The notes beneath the pieces were generated by a model. It was given only the letters and a program-made list of their open reading frames with translations, ran no database searches and was not told where the DNA came from. From positions 898,001 through 962,000 of the forward strand of contig NW_027478165.1 in NCBI RefSeq assembly GCF_051020975.1: a stretch of DNA of 64,000 nucleotides, in the 5' to 3' direction. The stretch is from Osmia lignaria lignaria (taxonomy: Eukaryota > Arthropoda > Insecta > Hymenoptera > Megachilidae). Below are positions 46,857 to 59,739 of this stretch, one piece after another. The translations under genes were made by a program, and so were the position numbers. The first letter of the stretch is position 1. The number at the start of each line of letters is the position of its first letter.

Positions 46857-47407
46857 TTGATCAGATGCGTAGTTCTCGAGATATATCAAGATATTTAAAA
46901 GTTCCGAAACCGCACCAACATAACAGAGATACAGAAACACCGTGGCCCCTTTCTTTGAGATAACTCTGCACTAGTGCGAGCCGCAAATGCCGCTTCCAGC
47001 TTAGCTGTGCAGAAGAAGAACAACAAGAAGAAGAAATATCTCGAAATATGTCCGTTAGGCCCCTTCCCTTGAGATAAATCTGCAAATATCTCGGAAACGA
47101 AGCGAGCTATGGCAAAATGTTAAGAGACCTTTTTTGTACAGAATTATGTTTCCTACTTTTTATGTTCTATGATATTTTTTGATCAGATGCGTAGTTCTCG
47201 AGATATATTAAGATATTTAAAAGTTCCGAAGCCGCACCAACATAATAGAGATACAGAAACACCGTGCCCCTTTCTTTGAGATAACTCTGCACTATTGCGA
47301 GCTGCAAATGCCACCTCCAGCTTAGCTGTGCAGAAGAAGAACAACAAGAAGAAGAAATATCTCGAAATATGTCCGTCAGGCCCCTGCCCTTGAGATATAT
47401 CTGCAAA
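45895..47407. repeat. Segment duplicated from or to 24328-25840, copy 2
   Basis: Its first three units belong to the third copy of the 11-monomer repeat. From about 46,857 the sequence leaves that repeat and follows the 24-26 kb order instead, with the GAAACCGC unit and then the CCGTGCCCC unit. The higher-order repeat therefore ends here by joining an older segment type. Confidence 0.8.
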
Positions 47408-48539
47408 TATCTCGGAAACGAAGCGAGCTATGGCAAAATGTTAAGAGACCTTTTTTGTAGAGAATTATGTTTCCTACAATTTATGTTCTATGATATTTTT
47501 TGATCAGATGCGTAGTTCTCGAGATATATCAAGATATTTAAAAGTTCCGAAACCGCACCAACATAACAGAGATACAGAAACACCGTGGCCCCTTTCTTTG
47601 AGATAACTCTGCACTAGTGCGAGCCGCAAATGCCGCTTCCAGCTTAGCTGTGCAGAAGAAGAACAACAAGAAGAAGAAATATCTCGAAATATGTCCGTTA
47701 GGCCCCTTCCCTTGAGATAAATCTGCAAATATCTCGGAAACGAAGCGAGCTATGGCAAAATATTAAGAGACCTTTTTTGTAGAGAATTAAGTTTCCTACA
47801 TTTTATGTTCTATGATATTTTTTGATCAGATGCGTAGTTCTCGAGATATATTAAGATATTTAAAAGTTCCGAAGCCGCACCAACATAATAGAGATACAGA
47901 AACACCGTGGCCCCTTTCTTTGAGATAACTCTGCACTATTGCGAGCTGCAAATGCCACTTCCAGCTTAGCTGTGCAGAAGAAGAACAACAAGAAGAAGAA
48001 GTATCTCGAAATATGTCCGTCAGGCCCCTTCCCTTGAGATAAATCTGCAAATATCTCGGAAACGAAGCGAGCTATGGCAAAATGTTAAGAGACGTTTTTT
48101 GTAGAGAATTATGTTTCCTACAATTTATGTTCTATGATATTTTTTGATCAGATGCGTAGTTCTCGAGATATATCAAGATATTTAAAAGTTCCGAAACCGC
48201 ACCAACATAACAGAGATACAGAAACACCGTGGCCCCTTTCTTTGAGATAACTCTGCACTAGTGCGAGCCGCAAATGCCGCTTCCAGCTTAGCTGTGCAGA
48301 AGAAGCACAACAAGAAGAAGAAATATCTCGAAATATGTCCGTTAGGCCCCTTCCCTTGAGATAAATCTGCAAATATCTCGGAAACGAAGCGAGCTATGGC
48401 AAAATGTTAAGAGACCTTTTTTGTACAGAATTATGTTTCCTACTTTTTATGTTGTATGATATTTTTTGATCGGATGCGTAGTTCTCGAGATATATTAAGA
48501 TATTTAAAAGTTCCGAAGCCGCACCAACATAATAGAGAT
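47408..48539. repeat. Transitional satellite monomers
   Basis: About three and a half units. GAAACCGC/AACAGAG/CCGTTAGG units (about 47,504 and 48,148) alternate with a TATATTAAG unit (47,826) and a unit with GATCGGATGCG (48,470). Private changes include CTACATTTTATG near 47,798 and AAGAAGCACAAC near 48,303. They separate the 11-monomer repeat from the 10-monomer repeat. Confidence 0.75.
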
Positions 48540-51500
48540 ACAGAAACACCGTGGCCCCTTTCTTTGAGATAACTCTGCACTATTGCGAGCTGCAAATGCC
48601 ACTTCCAGCTTAGCTGTGCAGAAGAAGAACAACAAGAAGAAGAAATATCTCGAAATATGTCCGTCAGGCCCCTTCCCTTGAGATAAATCTGGAAATATCT
48701 CGGAAACGAAGAGAGCTATGGCAAAATGTTAAGAGACCTTTTTTGTAGAGAATTAAGTTTCCTACTTTTTACGTTCTATGACATTTTTTGATCAGATGCG
48801 TAGTTCTCGAGATATATCAAGATATTTAAAAGTTCCGAAGCCGCACCAACATAATAGAGATACAGAAACACCGTGGCCCCTTTCTTTGAGATAACTCTGC
48901 ACTATTGCGAGCTGCAAATGCCACTTCCAGCTTAGCTGTGCAGAAGAAGAACAACAAGAAGAAGAAATATCTCAAAATATGTCCGTCAGGCCCCTTCCCT
49001 TGAGATAAATCTGCAAATATCTCGGAAACGAAGAGAGCTATGGCAAAATGTTAAGAGACCTTTTTTGTAGAGAATTAAGTTTCCTACTTTTTATGTTCTA
49101 TGATATTTTTCGATCAGAGGCGTAGTTCTCGAGATATATCAAGATATTTAAAAGTTCCGAAGCCGCACCAACATAATAGAGATACAGAAACACCGTGGCC
49201 CCTTTCTTTGAGATAACTCTGCACGATTGCGAGCTGGAAATGCCACTTCCAGTTTAGCTGTGCAGAAGAAGAACAACAAGAAGAAGAAATATCTCGAAAT
49301 ATGTCCGTCAGGCCAGTTCCTTTGAGCTGAATCTGCAAATATCTCGGAAACGAAGCGAGCTATGCCAAAATGTTAAGAGACGTTTTTTGTAGAGAATTAT
49401 ATTTCCTACAATTTATGTTCTATGATATTTTTTGATCAGAAGCGTAGTTTTCGAGATATATCGAGATATTTAAAAGTTCCGAAGCCGCACCAACATAATA
49501 GGGATACAGAAACACCGTGGCCCCTTTCTTTGAGATAACTCTGCACTAGTGCGAGCCGCAAATGCCACTTCCAGCTTAGCTGTGCAGAGGAAGAACAACA
49601 AGAAGAAGAAATATCTCGAAATATGTCCGTCAGGCGCCTTCCCTTGAGATAAATCTGCAAATATCTCGGAAACGAAGCGAGCTATGGCAAAATGTTAAGA
49701 GACCTTTTTTGTAGAAAATTAGGTTTCCTACAATTTATGTTCTATGATATTTTTTGATCAGATGCGTAGTTCTCGAGATATATCGAGATATTTAAAAGTT
49801 CCGAAGCCGCACCAACATAATAGAGATACAGAAACACCGTGGCCCCTTTCTTTGAGATAACTCTGCACTAGTGCGAGCCGCAAATGCCACTTCCAGCTTA
49901 GCTGTGCAGAAGAAGAACAACAAGAAGAAGAAATATCTCGAACTATGTCCGTCAGGCCCCTTCCCTTGAGATAAATCTGCAAATATCTCGGAAACGAAGC
50001 GAGCTATGGCAAAATGTTAAGAGACCGTTTTTGTAGAGAATTAAGTTTCCTACTTTTTATGTTCTATGATATTTTTTGATCAGATGCGTAGTTCTCGAGA
50101 TATATCAAGATATTTAAAAGTTCCGAAGCCGCACCAACATAATAGAGATACAGCAACACCGTGGCTCCTTTCTTTGAGATAAGTCTGCACTAGTGCGAGC
50201 TGCAAATGCCACTTCCAGCTTAGCTGTGCAGAAGAAGAACAACAAGAAGAAGAAATATCTCGAAATATGTCCGTCAGGCCCCTTCCCTTGAGATAAATCT
50301 GCAAATATCTCGGAAACGAAGCGAGCTATGGCAAAATGTTAAGAGACCTTTTTTGTAGAGAATTAAGTTTCCTACTTTTTATGTTCTATGATATTTTTTG
50401 ATCAGATGCGTAGTTCTCGAGATATATTAAGATATTTAAAAGTTCCGAAGCCGCACCAACATAATAGAGATACAGAAACACCGTGGCCCCTTTCTTTGAG
50501 ATAACTCTGCACTATTGCGAGCTGCAAATGCCACTTCCAGCTTAGCTGTGCAGAAGAAGAACAACAAGAAGAAGAAGTATCTCGAAATATGTCCGTCAGG
50601 CCGCTTCCCTTGAGATAAATCTGCAAATGTCTCGGAAACGAAGAGAGCTATGGCAAAATGTTAAGAGACCTTTTTTGTAGAGAATTAAGTTTCCTACTTT
50701 TTATGTTCTATGATATTTTTTGATCAGATGCGTAGTTCTCGAGATATATCAAGATATTTAAAAGTTCCGAAGCCGCACCAACATAATAGAGATACAGAAA
50801 CACCGTGGCCCCTTTCTTTGAGATAAGTCTGCACTATTGCGAGCTGTAAATGCCACTTCCAGCTTAGCTGTGCAGAAGAAGAACAACAAGAAGAAGAAAT
50901 ATCTCGAAATATGTCGGTCAGGCCCCTGCCCTTGTGATATATCTGCAAATATCTCGGAAACGAAGCGAGCTATGGCAAAATGTTAAGAGACCCTTTTTGT
51001 AGAGAATTATGTTTCCTACAATTTATGCTCTATGATATTTTTTGATCAGAAGCGTAGTTTTCGAGATATATCGAGATATTTAAAGGTTCCGAAGCCGCAC
51101 CAACATAATAAAGATACAGAAACACCGTGGCCCCTTTCTTTGAGATAACTCTGCACTAGTGCGAGCCGCAAATGCCACTTCCAGCTTAGCTGTGCAGAAG
51201 AAGAACAACAAGAAGAAGAAATATCTCGAAATATGTCCGTCAGGCCCCTTCCCTTGAGATAAATCTGCAAATATCTCGGAAACGAAGCGAGCTATGGCAA
51301 AATGTTAAGAGACCTTTTTTGTAGAGAATTAGGTTTCCTACTTTTTATGTTCTATGATATTTTTTGATCAGATGCGTAGTTCTCGAGATATATCAAGATA
51401 TTTAAAAGTTCCGAAGCCGCACCAACATAATAGAGATACAGAAACACCGTGGCCCCTTTCTTTGAGCTAACTCTGCACTAGTGCGAGCCGCAAATGCCAC

Positions 51501-51759
51501 TTCCAGCTTAGCTGTGCAGAAGAAGAACAACAAGAAGAAGAAATATCTCGAAATATGTCCGTCAGGCCCCTTCCCTTGAGATAAATCTGCAAATATCTCG
51601 GAAACGAAGCGAGCTATGGCAAAATGTTAAGAGACCTTTTTTGTAGAGAGTTAAGTTTCCTACTTTTTATGTTCTATGATATTTTTTGATCAGATGCGCA
51701 GTTCTCGAGATATATCAAGATATTTAAAAGTTCCGAAGCCGCACCAACATAATAGACAT
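48540..51759. repeat. 10-monomer higher-order repeat (3,220 bp)
   Basis: Markers in order: CTGGAAATATCTCGG with GAAGAGAGC (48,691); ACGTTCTATGACATT; ATCTCAAAATATG (48,973); GAGGCG/CCAGTTCC; TTATATTTCC; AATAGGGATAC/CAGGCGCC; GAAAATTAGG; AAGTCTGCACTAG (50,190); TATATTAAG with GGCCGCTTCC; AAGTCTGCACTATT; GACCCTTTTTG; TTTAAAGGTTCC; TTGAGCTAACTC; GATGCGCAG. The order is repeated in the following block. Single-base differences (TATGCCAAAATG at 49,363, AACTATGTCC at 49,942) make this copy older or less homogenised than the 11-monomer repeat. Confidence 0.85.
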
Positions 51760-54657
51760 ACAGAAACACCGTGGCCCCTTTCTTTGAGATAACTCTGCAC
51801 TATTGCGAGCTGCAAATGCCACTTCCAGCTTAGCTGTGCAGAAGAAGAACAACAAGAAGAAGAAATATCTCGAAATATGTCCGTCAGGCCCCTTCCCTTG
51901 AGATAAATCTGGAAATATCTCGGAAACGAAGAGAGCTATGGCAAAATGTTAAGAGACCTTTTTTGTAGGGAATTAAGTTTCCTACTTTTTACGTTCTATG
52001 ACATTTTTTGATCAGATGCGTAGTTCTCGAGATATATCAAGATATTTAAAAGTTCCGAAGCCGCACCAACATAATAGAGATACAGAAACACCGTGGCCCC
52101 TTTCTTTGAGATAACTCTGCACTATTGCGAGCTGCAAATGCCACTTCCAGCTTAGCTGTGCAGAAGAAGAACAACAAGAAGAAGAAATATCTCAAAATAT
52201 GTCCGTCAGGCCCCTTCCCTTGAGATAAATCTGCAAATATCTCGGAAACGAAGAGAGCTATGGCAAAATGTTAAGAGACCTTTTTTGTAGAGAATTAAGT
52301 TTCCTACTTTTTATGTTCTATGATATTTTTCGATCAGAGGCGTAGTTCTCGAGATATATCAAGATATTTAAAAGTTCCGAAGCCGCACCAACATAATAGA
52401 GATACAGAAACACCGTGGCCCCTTTCTTTGAGATAACTCTGCACGATTGCGAGCTGGAAATGCCACTTCCAGTTTAGCTGTGCAGAAGAAGAACAACAAG
52501 AAGAAGAAATATCTCGAAATATGTCCGTCAGGCCAGTTCCTTTGAGCTGAATCTGCAAATATCTCGGAAACGAAGCGAGCTATGGCAAAATGTTAAGAGA
52601 CGTTTTTTGTAGAGAATTATATTTCCTACAATTTATGTTCTATGATATTTTTTGATCAGAAGCGTAGTTTTCGAGATATATCGAGATATTTAAAAGTTCC
52701 GAAGCCGCACCAACATAATAGGGATACAGAAACACCGTGGCCCCTTTCTTTGAGATAACTCTGCACTAGTGCGAGCCGCAAATGCCACTTCCAGCTTAGC
52801 TGTGCAGAGGAAGAACAACAAGAAGAAGAAATATCTCGAAATATGTCCGTCAGGCGCCTTCCCTTGAGATAAATCTGCAAATATCTCGGAAACGAAGCGA
52901 GCTATGGCAAAATGTTAAGAGACCTTTTTTGTAGAAAATTAGGTTTCCTACAATTTATGTTCTATGATATTTTTTGATCAGATGCGTAGTTCTCGAGATA
53001 TATCGAGATATTTAAAAGTTCCGAAGCCGCACCAACATAATAGAGATACAGAAACACCGTGGCCCCTTTCTTTGAGATAACTCTGCACTAGTGCGAGCCG
53101 CAAATGCCACTTCCAGCTTAGCTGTGCAGAAGAAGAACAACAAGAAGAAGAAATATCTCGAAATATGTCCGTCAGGCCCCTTCCCTTGAGATAAATCTGC
53201 AAATATCTCGGAAACGAAGCGAGCTATGGCAAAATGTTAAGAGACCTTTTTTGTAGAGAATTAAGTTTCCTACTTTTTATGTTCTATGATATTTTTTGAT
53301 CAGATGCGTAGTTCTCGAGATATATTAAGATATTTAAAAGTTCCGAAGCCGCACCAACATAATAGAGATACAGAAACACCGTGGCCCCTTTCTTTGAGAT
53401 AACTCTGCACTATTGCGAGCTGCAAATGCCACTTCCAGCTTAGCTGTGCAGAAGAAGAACAACAAGAAGAAGAAGTATCTCGAAATATGTCCGTCAGGCC
53501 GCTTCCCTTGAGATAAATCTGCAAATATCTCGGAAACGAAGAGAGCTATGGCAAAATGTTAAGAGACCTTTTTTGTAGAGAATTAAGTTTCCTACTTTTT
53601 ATGTTCTATGATATTTTTTGATCAGATGCGTAGTTCTCGAGATATATCAAGATATTTAAAAGTTCCGAAGCCGCACCAACATAATAGAGATACAGAAACA
53701 CCGTGGCCCCTTTCTTTGAGATAAGTCTGCACTATTGCGAGCTGTAAATGCCACTTCCAGCTTAGCTGTGCAGAAGAAGAACAACAAGAAGAAGAAATAT
53801 CTCGAAATATGTCCGTCAGGCCCCTGCCCTTGAGATATATCTGCAAATATCTCGGAAACGAAGCGAGCTATGGCAAAATGTTAAGAGACCCTTTTTGTAG
53901 AGAATTATGTTTCCTACAATTTATATTCTATGATATTTTTTGATCAGAAGCGTAGTTTTCGAGATATATCGAGATATTTAAAGGTTCCGAAGCCGCACCA
54001 ACATAATAGAGATACAGAAACACCGTGGCCCCTTTCTTTGAGATAACTCTGCACTAGTGCGAGCCGCAAATGCCACTTCCAGCTTAGCTGTGCAGAAGAA
54101 GAACAACAAGAAGAAGAAATATCTCGAAATATGTCCGTCAGGCCCCTTCCCTTGAGATAAATCTGCAAATATCTCGGAAACGAAGCGAGCTATGGCAAAA
54201 TGTTAAGAGACCTTTTTTGTAGAGAATTAGGTTTCCTACTTTTTATGTTCTATGATATTTTTTGATCAGATGCGTAGTTCCCGAGATATATCAAGATATT
54301 TAAAAGTTCCGAAGCCGCACCAACATAATAGAGATACAGAAACACCGTGGCCCCTTTCTTTGAGCTAACTCTGCACTAGTGCGAGCCGCAAATGCCACTT
54401 CCAGCTTAGCTGTGCAGAAGAAGAACAACAAGAAGAAGAAATATCTCGAAATATGTCCGTCAGGCCCCTTCCCTTGAGATAAATCTGCAAATATCTCGGA
54501 AACGAAGCGAGCTATGGCAAAATGTTAAGAGACCTTTTTTGTAGAGAATTAAGTTTCCTACTTTTTATGTTCTATGATATTTTTTGATCAGATGCGCAGT
54601 TCTCGAGATATATCAAGATATTTAAAAGTTCCGAAGCCGCACCAACATAATAGAGAT
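51760..54657. repeat. 9-monomer derivative of the 10-monomer repeat (2,898 bp)
   Basis: Follows 48540-51759 unit by unit at 3,220-bp offset up to about 53,245, then at 2,898-bp offset. The unit missing is the one with GACCGTTTTTG and AAGTCTGCACTAG at about 50,030-50,340. The remaining markers, from TATATTAAG to GATGCGCAG, are all present. A third, partial copy continues to about 55,020. Confidence 0.85.
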
Positions 54658-57600
54658 ACAGAAACACCGTGGCCCCTTTCTTTGAGATAACTCTGCACTA
54701 TTGCGAGCTGCAAATGCCACTTCCAGCTTAGCTGTGCAGAAGAAGAACAACAAGAAGAAGAAATATCTCGAAATATGTCCGTCAGGCCCCTTCCCTTGAG
54801 ATAAATCTGGAAATATCTCGGAAACGAAGAGAGCTATGGCAGAATGTTAAGAGACCTTTTTTGTAGAGAATTAAGTTTCCTACTTTTTACGTTCTATGAC
54901 ATTTTTTGATCAGATGCGTAGTTCTCGAGATATATCAAGATATTTAAAAGTTCCGAAGCCGCACCAACATAATAGAGATACAGAAACACCGTGGCCCCTT
55001 TCTTTGAGATAACTCTGCACTATTGCGAGCTGTAAATGCCACTTCCAGCTTAGCTGTGCAGAAGAAGAACAACAAGAAGAAGAAATATCTCGAAATATGT
55101 CCGTCAGGCCCCTTCCCTTGAGATATATCTGCAAATATCTCGGAAACGAAGCGAGCTATGGCAAAATGTTAAGAGACCTTTTTTGTCGAGAATTATGTTT
55201 CCTACAATTTATGTTCTATGATATTTTTTGATCAGAAGCGTAGTTTTCGAGATATATCGAGATATTTAAAAGTTCCGAAGCCGCACCAACATAATAGAGA
55301 TACAGAAACACCGTGGCCCCTTTCTTTGAGATGACTCTGCACTATTGCGACCTGGAAATGCCACTTCCAGTTTAGCTGTGCAGAAGAAGAACAACAAGAA
55401 GAAGAAATATCTCGAAATATGTCCGTTAGGCCCCTTCCCTTGAGATATATCTGCAAATATCTCGGAAACGAAGCGAGCTATGGCAAAATATTAAGAGACC
55501 TTTTTTCTAGAGAATTAAGTTTCCTACTTTTTATGTTCTATGATATTTTTTGATCAGATGCGTAGTTCTCGAGTTATATCAAGATATTTAAAAGTTCCGA
55601 AGCCGCACCAACATAATAGAGATACAGAAACACCGTGGCCCCTTTCTTTGAGATAACTCTGCACTATTGCGAGCTGCAAATGCCACTTCCAGCTTAGCTG
55701 TGCAGAAGAAGAACAACAAGAAGAAGAAATATCTCGAAATATGTCCGTCAGGCCCCTTCCCTTGAGATAAATCTGCAAATATCTCGGAAACGAAGCGAGC
55801 TATGGCAAAATGTTAAGAGACCTTTTTTGTAGAGAATTAAGTTTCCTACTTTTTATGTTCTATGATATTTTTTGATCAGATGCGCAGTTCTCGAGATATA
55901 TCAAGATATTTAAAAGTTCCGAAGCCGCACCAACATAATAGAGATACAGAAACACCGTGGCCCCTTTCTTTGAGATAACTCTGCACTATTGCGAGCTGCA
56001 AATGCCACTTCCAGCTTAGCTGTGCAGAAGAAGAACAACAAGAAGAAGAAATATCTCGAAATATGTCCGTCAGGCCCCTTCCCTTGAGATAAATCTGGAA
56101 ATATCTCGGAAACGAAGAGAGCTATGGCAGAATGTTAAGAGACCTTTTTTGTAGAGAATTAAGTTTCCTACTTTTTATGTTCTATGATATTTTTTGATCA
56201 GATGCGTAGTTCTCGAGATATATCAAGATATTTAAAAGTTCCGAAGCCGCACCAACATAATAGAGATACAGAAACACCGTGGCCCCTTTCTTTGAGATAA
56301 CTCTGCACTATTGCGAGCTGTAAATGCCACTTCCAGCTTAGCTGTGCAGATGAAGAACAACAAGAAGAAGAAATATCTTGAAATATGTCCGTCAGGCCCC
56401 TTCCCTTGAGATATATCTGCAAATATCTCGGAAACGAAGCGAGCTATGGCAAAATGTTAAGAGACCTTTTTTGTCGAGAATTATGTTTCCTACAATTTAT
56501 GTTCTATGATATTTTTTGATCAGAAGCGTAGTTTTCGAGATATATCGAGATATTTAAAAGTTCCGAAGTCGCACCAACATAATAGAGATACAGAAACACC
56601 GTGGCCCCTTTCTTTGAGATGACTCTGCACTCTTGCGAGCTGGAAATGCCACTTCCAGTTTAGCTGTGCAGAAGAAGAACAACAAGAAGAAGAAATATCT
56701 CGAAATATGTCCGTCAGGCCCCTTCCCTTGAGATAAATCTGCAAATATCTCGGAAACGAAGAGAGCTATGGCAAAATGTTAAGAGACCTTTTTTGTAGAG
56801 AATTAAGTTTCCTACTTTTCATGTTCTATGATATTTTTTGATCAGATGCGTAGTTCTCGAGATATATCAAGATATTTAAAAGTTCCGAAGCCGCACCAAC
56901 ATAATAGAGATACAGAAACACCGTGGCCCCTTTCTTTGAGATAACTCTGCACTATTGCGCGCTGCAAATGCCACTTCCAGCTTAGCTGTGCAGAAGAAGA
57001 ACAACAAGAAGAAGAAATATCTCGAAATATGTCCGTCAGGCCCCTTCCCTTGAGATAAATCTGGAAATATCTCGGAAACGAAGAGAGCTATGGCAAAATG
57101 TTAAGAGACCTTTTTTGTAGAGAATTAAGTTTCCTACTTTTTACGTTCTATGACATTTTTTGATCAGATGCGTAGTTCTCGAGATATATCAAGATATTTA
57201 AAAGTTCCGAAGCCGCACCAACATAATAGAGATACAGAAACACCGTGGCCCCTTTCTTTGAGATAACTCTGCACTATTGCGAGCTGTAAATGCCACTTCC
57301 AGCTTAGCTGTGCAGAAGAAGAACAACAAGAAGAAGAAATATCTCGAAATATGTCCGTCAGGCCCCTGCCCTTGAGATATATCTGCAAATATCTCGGAAA
57401 CGAAGCGAGCTATGGCAAAATGTTAAGAGACCTTTTTTGTAGAGAATTATGTTTCCTACAATTTATGTTCTATGATATTTTTTGATCAGAAGCGTAGTTT
57501 TCGAGATATATCGAGATATTTAAAGGTTCCGAAGCCGCACCAACATAATAGAGATACAGAAACACCGTGGCCCCTTTCTTTGAGATAACTCTGCACTAGT

Positions 57601-57807
57601 GCGAGCCGCAAATGCCACTTCCAGCTTAGCTGTGCAGAAGAAGAACAACAAGAAGAAGAAATATCTCGAAATATGTCCGTCAGGCCCCTTCCCTTGAGAT
57701 AAATCTGGAAATATCTCGGAAACGAAGAGAGCTATGGCAGAATGTTAAGAGACCTTTTTTGTAGAGAATTAAGTTTGCTACTTTTTACGTTCTATGACAT
57801 TTTTTGA
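54658..57807. repeat. Satellite monomers of the right-hand subfamily
   Basis: The beginning continues the 9/10-monomer repeat. From about 55,020 new types dominate: TTGTCGAGAATT with TTGAGATGACTC and GCGACCTGG (55.2 kb), TTTTTCTAGAG (55.5 kb), GCAGATGAAG with ATATCTTGAA (56.35 kb), CACTCTTGCGAGCTGG (56.6 kb), TTGCGCGCTG (56.95 kb), AAAGGTTCC (57.5 kb). The 56,198-57,800 part is repeated at 61,672-63,600 with one extra unit. Confidence 0.75.
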
Positions 57808-59739
57808 TCAGATGCGTAGTTCTCGAGATATATCAAGATATTTAAAAGTTCCGAAGCCGCACCAACATAATAGAGATACAGAAACACCGTGGCCCCTTTC
57901 TTTGAGATGACTCTGCACTATTGCGACCTGGAAATGCCACTTCCAGTTTAGCTGTGCAGAAGAAGAACAACAAGAAGAAGAAATATCTCGAAATATGTCC
58001 GTTAGGCCCCTTCCCTTGAGATAAATCTGCAAATATCTCGGAAACGAAGCGAGCTATGGCAAAATATTAAGAGACCTTTTTTCTAGAGAATTAAGTTTCC
58101 TACTTTTTATGTTCTATGATATTTTTTGATCAGATGCGTAGTTCTCGAGATATATCAAGATATTTAAAAGTTCCGAAGCCGCACCAACATAATAGAGATA
58201 CAGAAACACCGTGGCCCCTTTCTTTGAGATAACTCTGCACTATTGCGAGCTGCAAATGCCACTTCCAGCTTAGCTGTGCAGAAGAAGAACAACAAGAAGA
58301 AGAAATATCTCGAAATATGTCCGTCAGGCCCCTTCCCTTGAGATAAATCTGCAAATATCTCGGAAACGAAGAGAGCTATGGCAAAATGTTAAGAGACCTT
58401 TTTTGTAGAGAATTAAGTTTCCTACTTTTCATGTTCTATGATATTTTTTGATCAGATGCGTAGTTCTCGAGATATATCAAGATATTTAAAAGTTCCGAAG
58501 CCGCACCAACATAATAGAGATACAGAAACACCGTGGCCCCTTTCTTTGAGATAACTCTGCACTATTGCGAGCTGCAAATGCCACTTCCAGCTTAGCTGTG
58601 CAGAAGAAGAACAACAAGAAGAAGAAATATCTCGAAATATGTCCGTCAGGCCCCTTCCCTTGAGATAAATCTGGAAATATCTCGGAAACGAAGAGAGCTA
58701 TGGCAGAATGTTAAGAGACCTTTTTTGTAGAGAATTAAGTTTCCTACTTTTTACGTTCTATGACATTTTTTGATCAGATGCGTAGTTCTCGAGATATATC
58801 AAGATATTTAAAAGTTCCGAAGCCGCACCAACATAATAGAGATACAGAAACACCGTGGCCCCTTTCTTTGAGATAACTCTGCACTATTGCGAGCTGCAAA
58901 TGCCACTTCCAGCTTAGCTGTGCAGAAGAAGAACAACAAGAAGAAGAAGTATCTCGAAATATGTCCGTCAGGCCCCTTCCCTTGAGATAAATCTGCAAAT
59001 ATCTCGGAAACGAAGAGAGCTATGGCAAAATGTTAAGAGACCTTTTTTGTAGAGAATTAAGTTTCCTACTTTTTATGTTCTATGATATTTTTTGATCAGA
59101 TGCGTAGTTCTCGAGATATATCAAGATATTTAAAAGTTCCGAAGCCGCACCAACATAATAGAGATACAGAAACACCGTGGCCCCTTTCTTTGAGATGACT
59201 CTGCACTATTGCGACCTGGAAATGCCACTTCCAGTTTAGCTGTGCAGAAGAAGAACAACAAGAAGAAGAAATATCTCGAAATATGTCCGTTAGGCCCCTT
59301 CCCTTGAGATAAATCTGCAAATATCTCGGAAACGAAGCGAGCTATGGCAAAATATTAAGAGACCTTTTTTCTAGAGAATTAAGTTTCCTACTTTTTATGT
59401 TCTATGATATTTTTTGATCAGATGCGTAGTTCTCGAGATATATCAAGATATTTAAAAGTTCCGAAGCCGCACCAACATAATAGAGATACAGAAACACCGT
59501 GGCCCCTTTCTTTGAGATAACTCTGCACTATTGCGAGCTGCAAATGCCACTTCCAGCTTAGCTGTGCAGAAGAAGAACAACAAGAAGAAGAAATATCTCG
59601 AAATATGTCCGTCAGGCCCCTTCCCTTGAGATAAATCTGGAAATATCTCGGAAACGAAGAGAGCTATGGCAAAATGTTAAGAGACCTTTTTTGTAGAGAA
59701 TTAAGTTTCCTACTTTTTATGTTCTATGATATTTTTTGA
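57808..59739. repeat. 6-monomer higher-order unit (1,932 bp), copy 1
   Basis: Order: GCGACCTGG unit with TTGAGATGACTC and CCGTTAGG; unit entered by TTTTTCTAGAG; unit with CTGGAAATATC and GGCAGAATG; unit with GAAGAAGTATCTCG; second GCGACCTGG unit; second unit entered by TTTTTCTAGAG, with CTGGAAATATC. The same order follows at 59740-61671. It looks like two related three-monomer halves, because CTGGAAATATC recurs every 966 bp. Confidence 0.75.
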
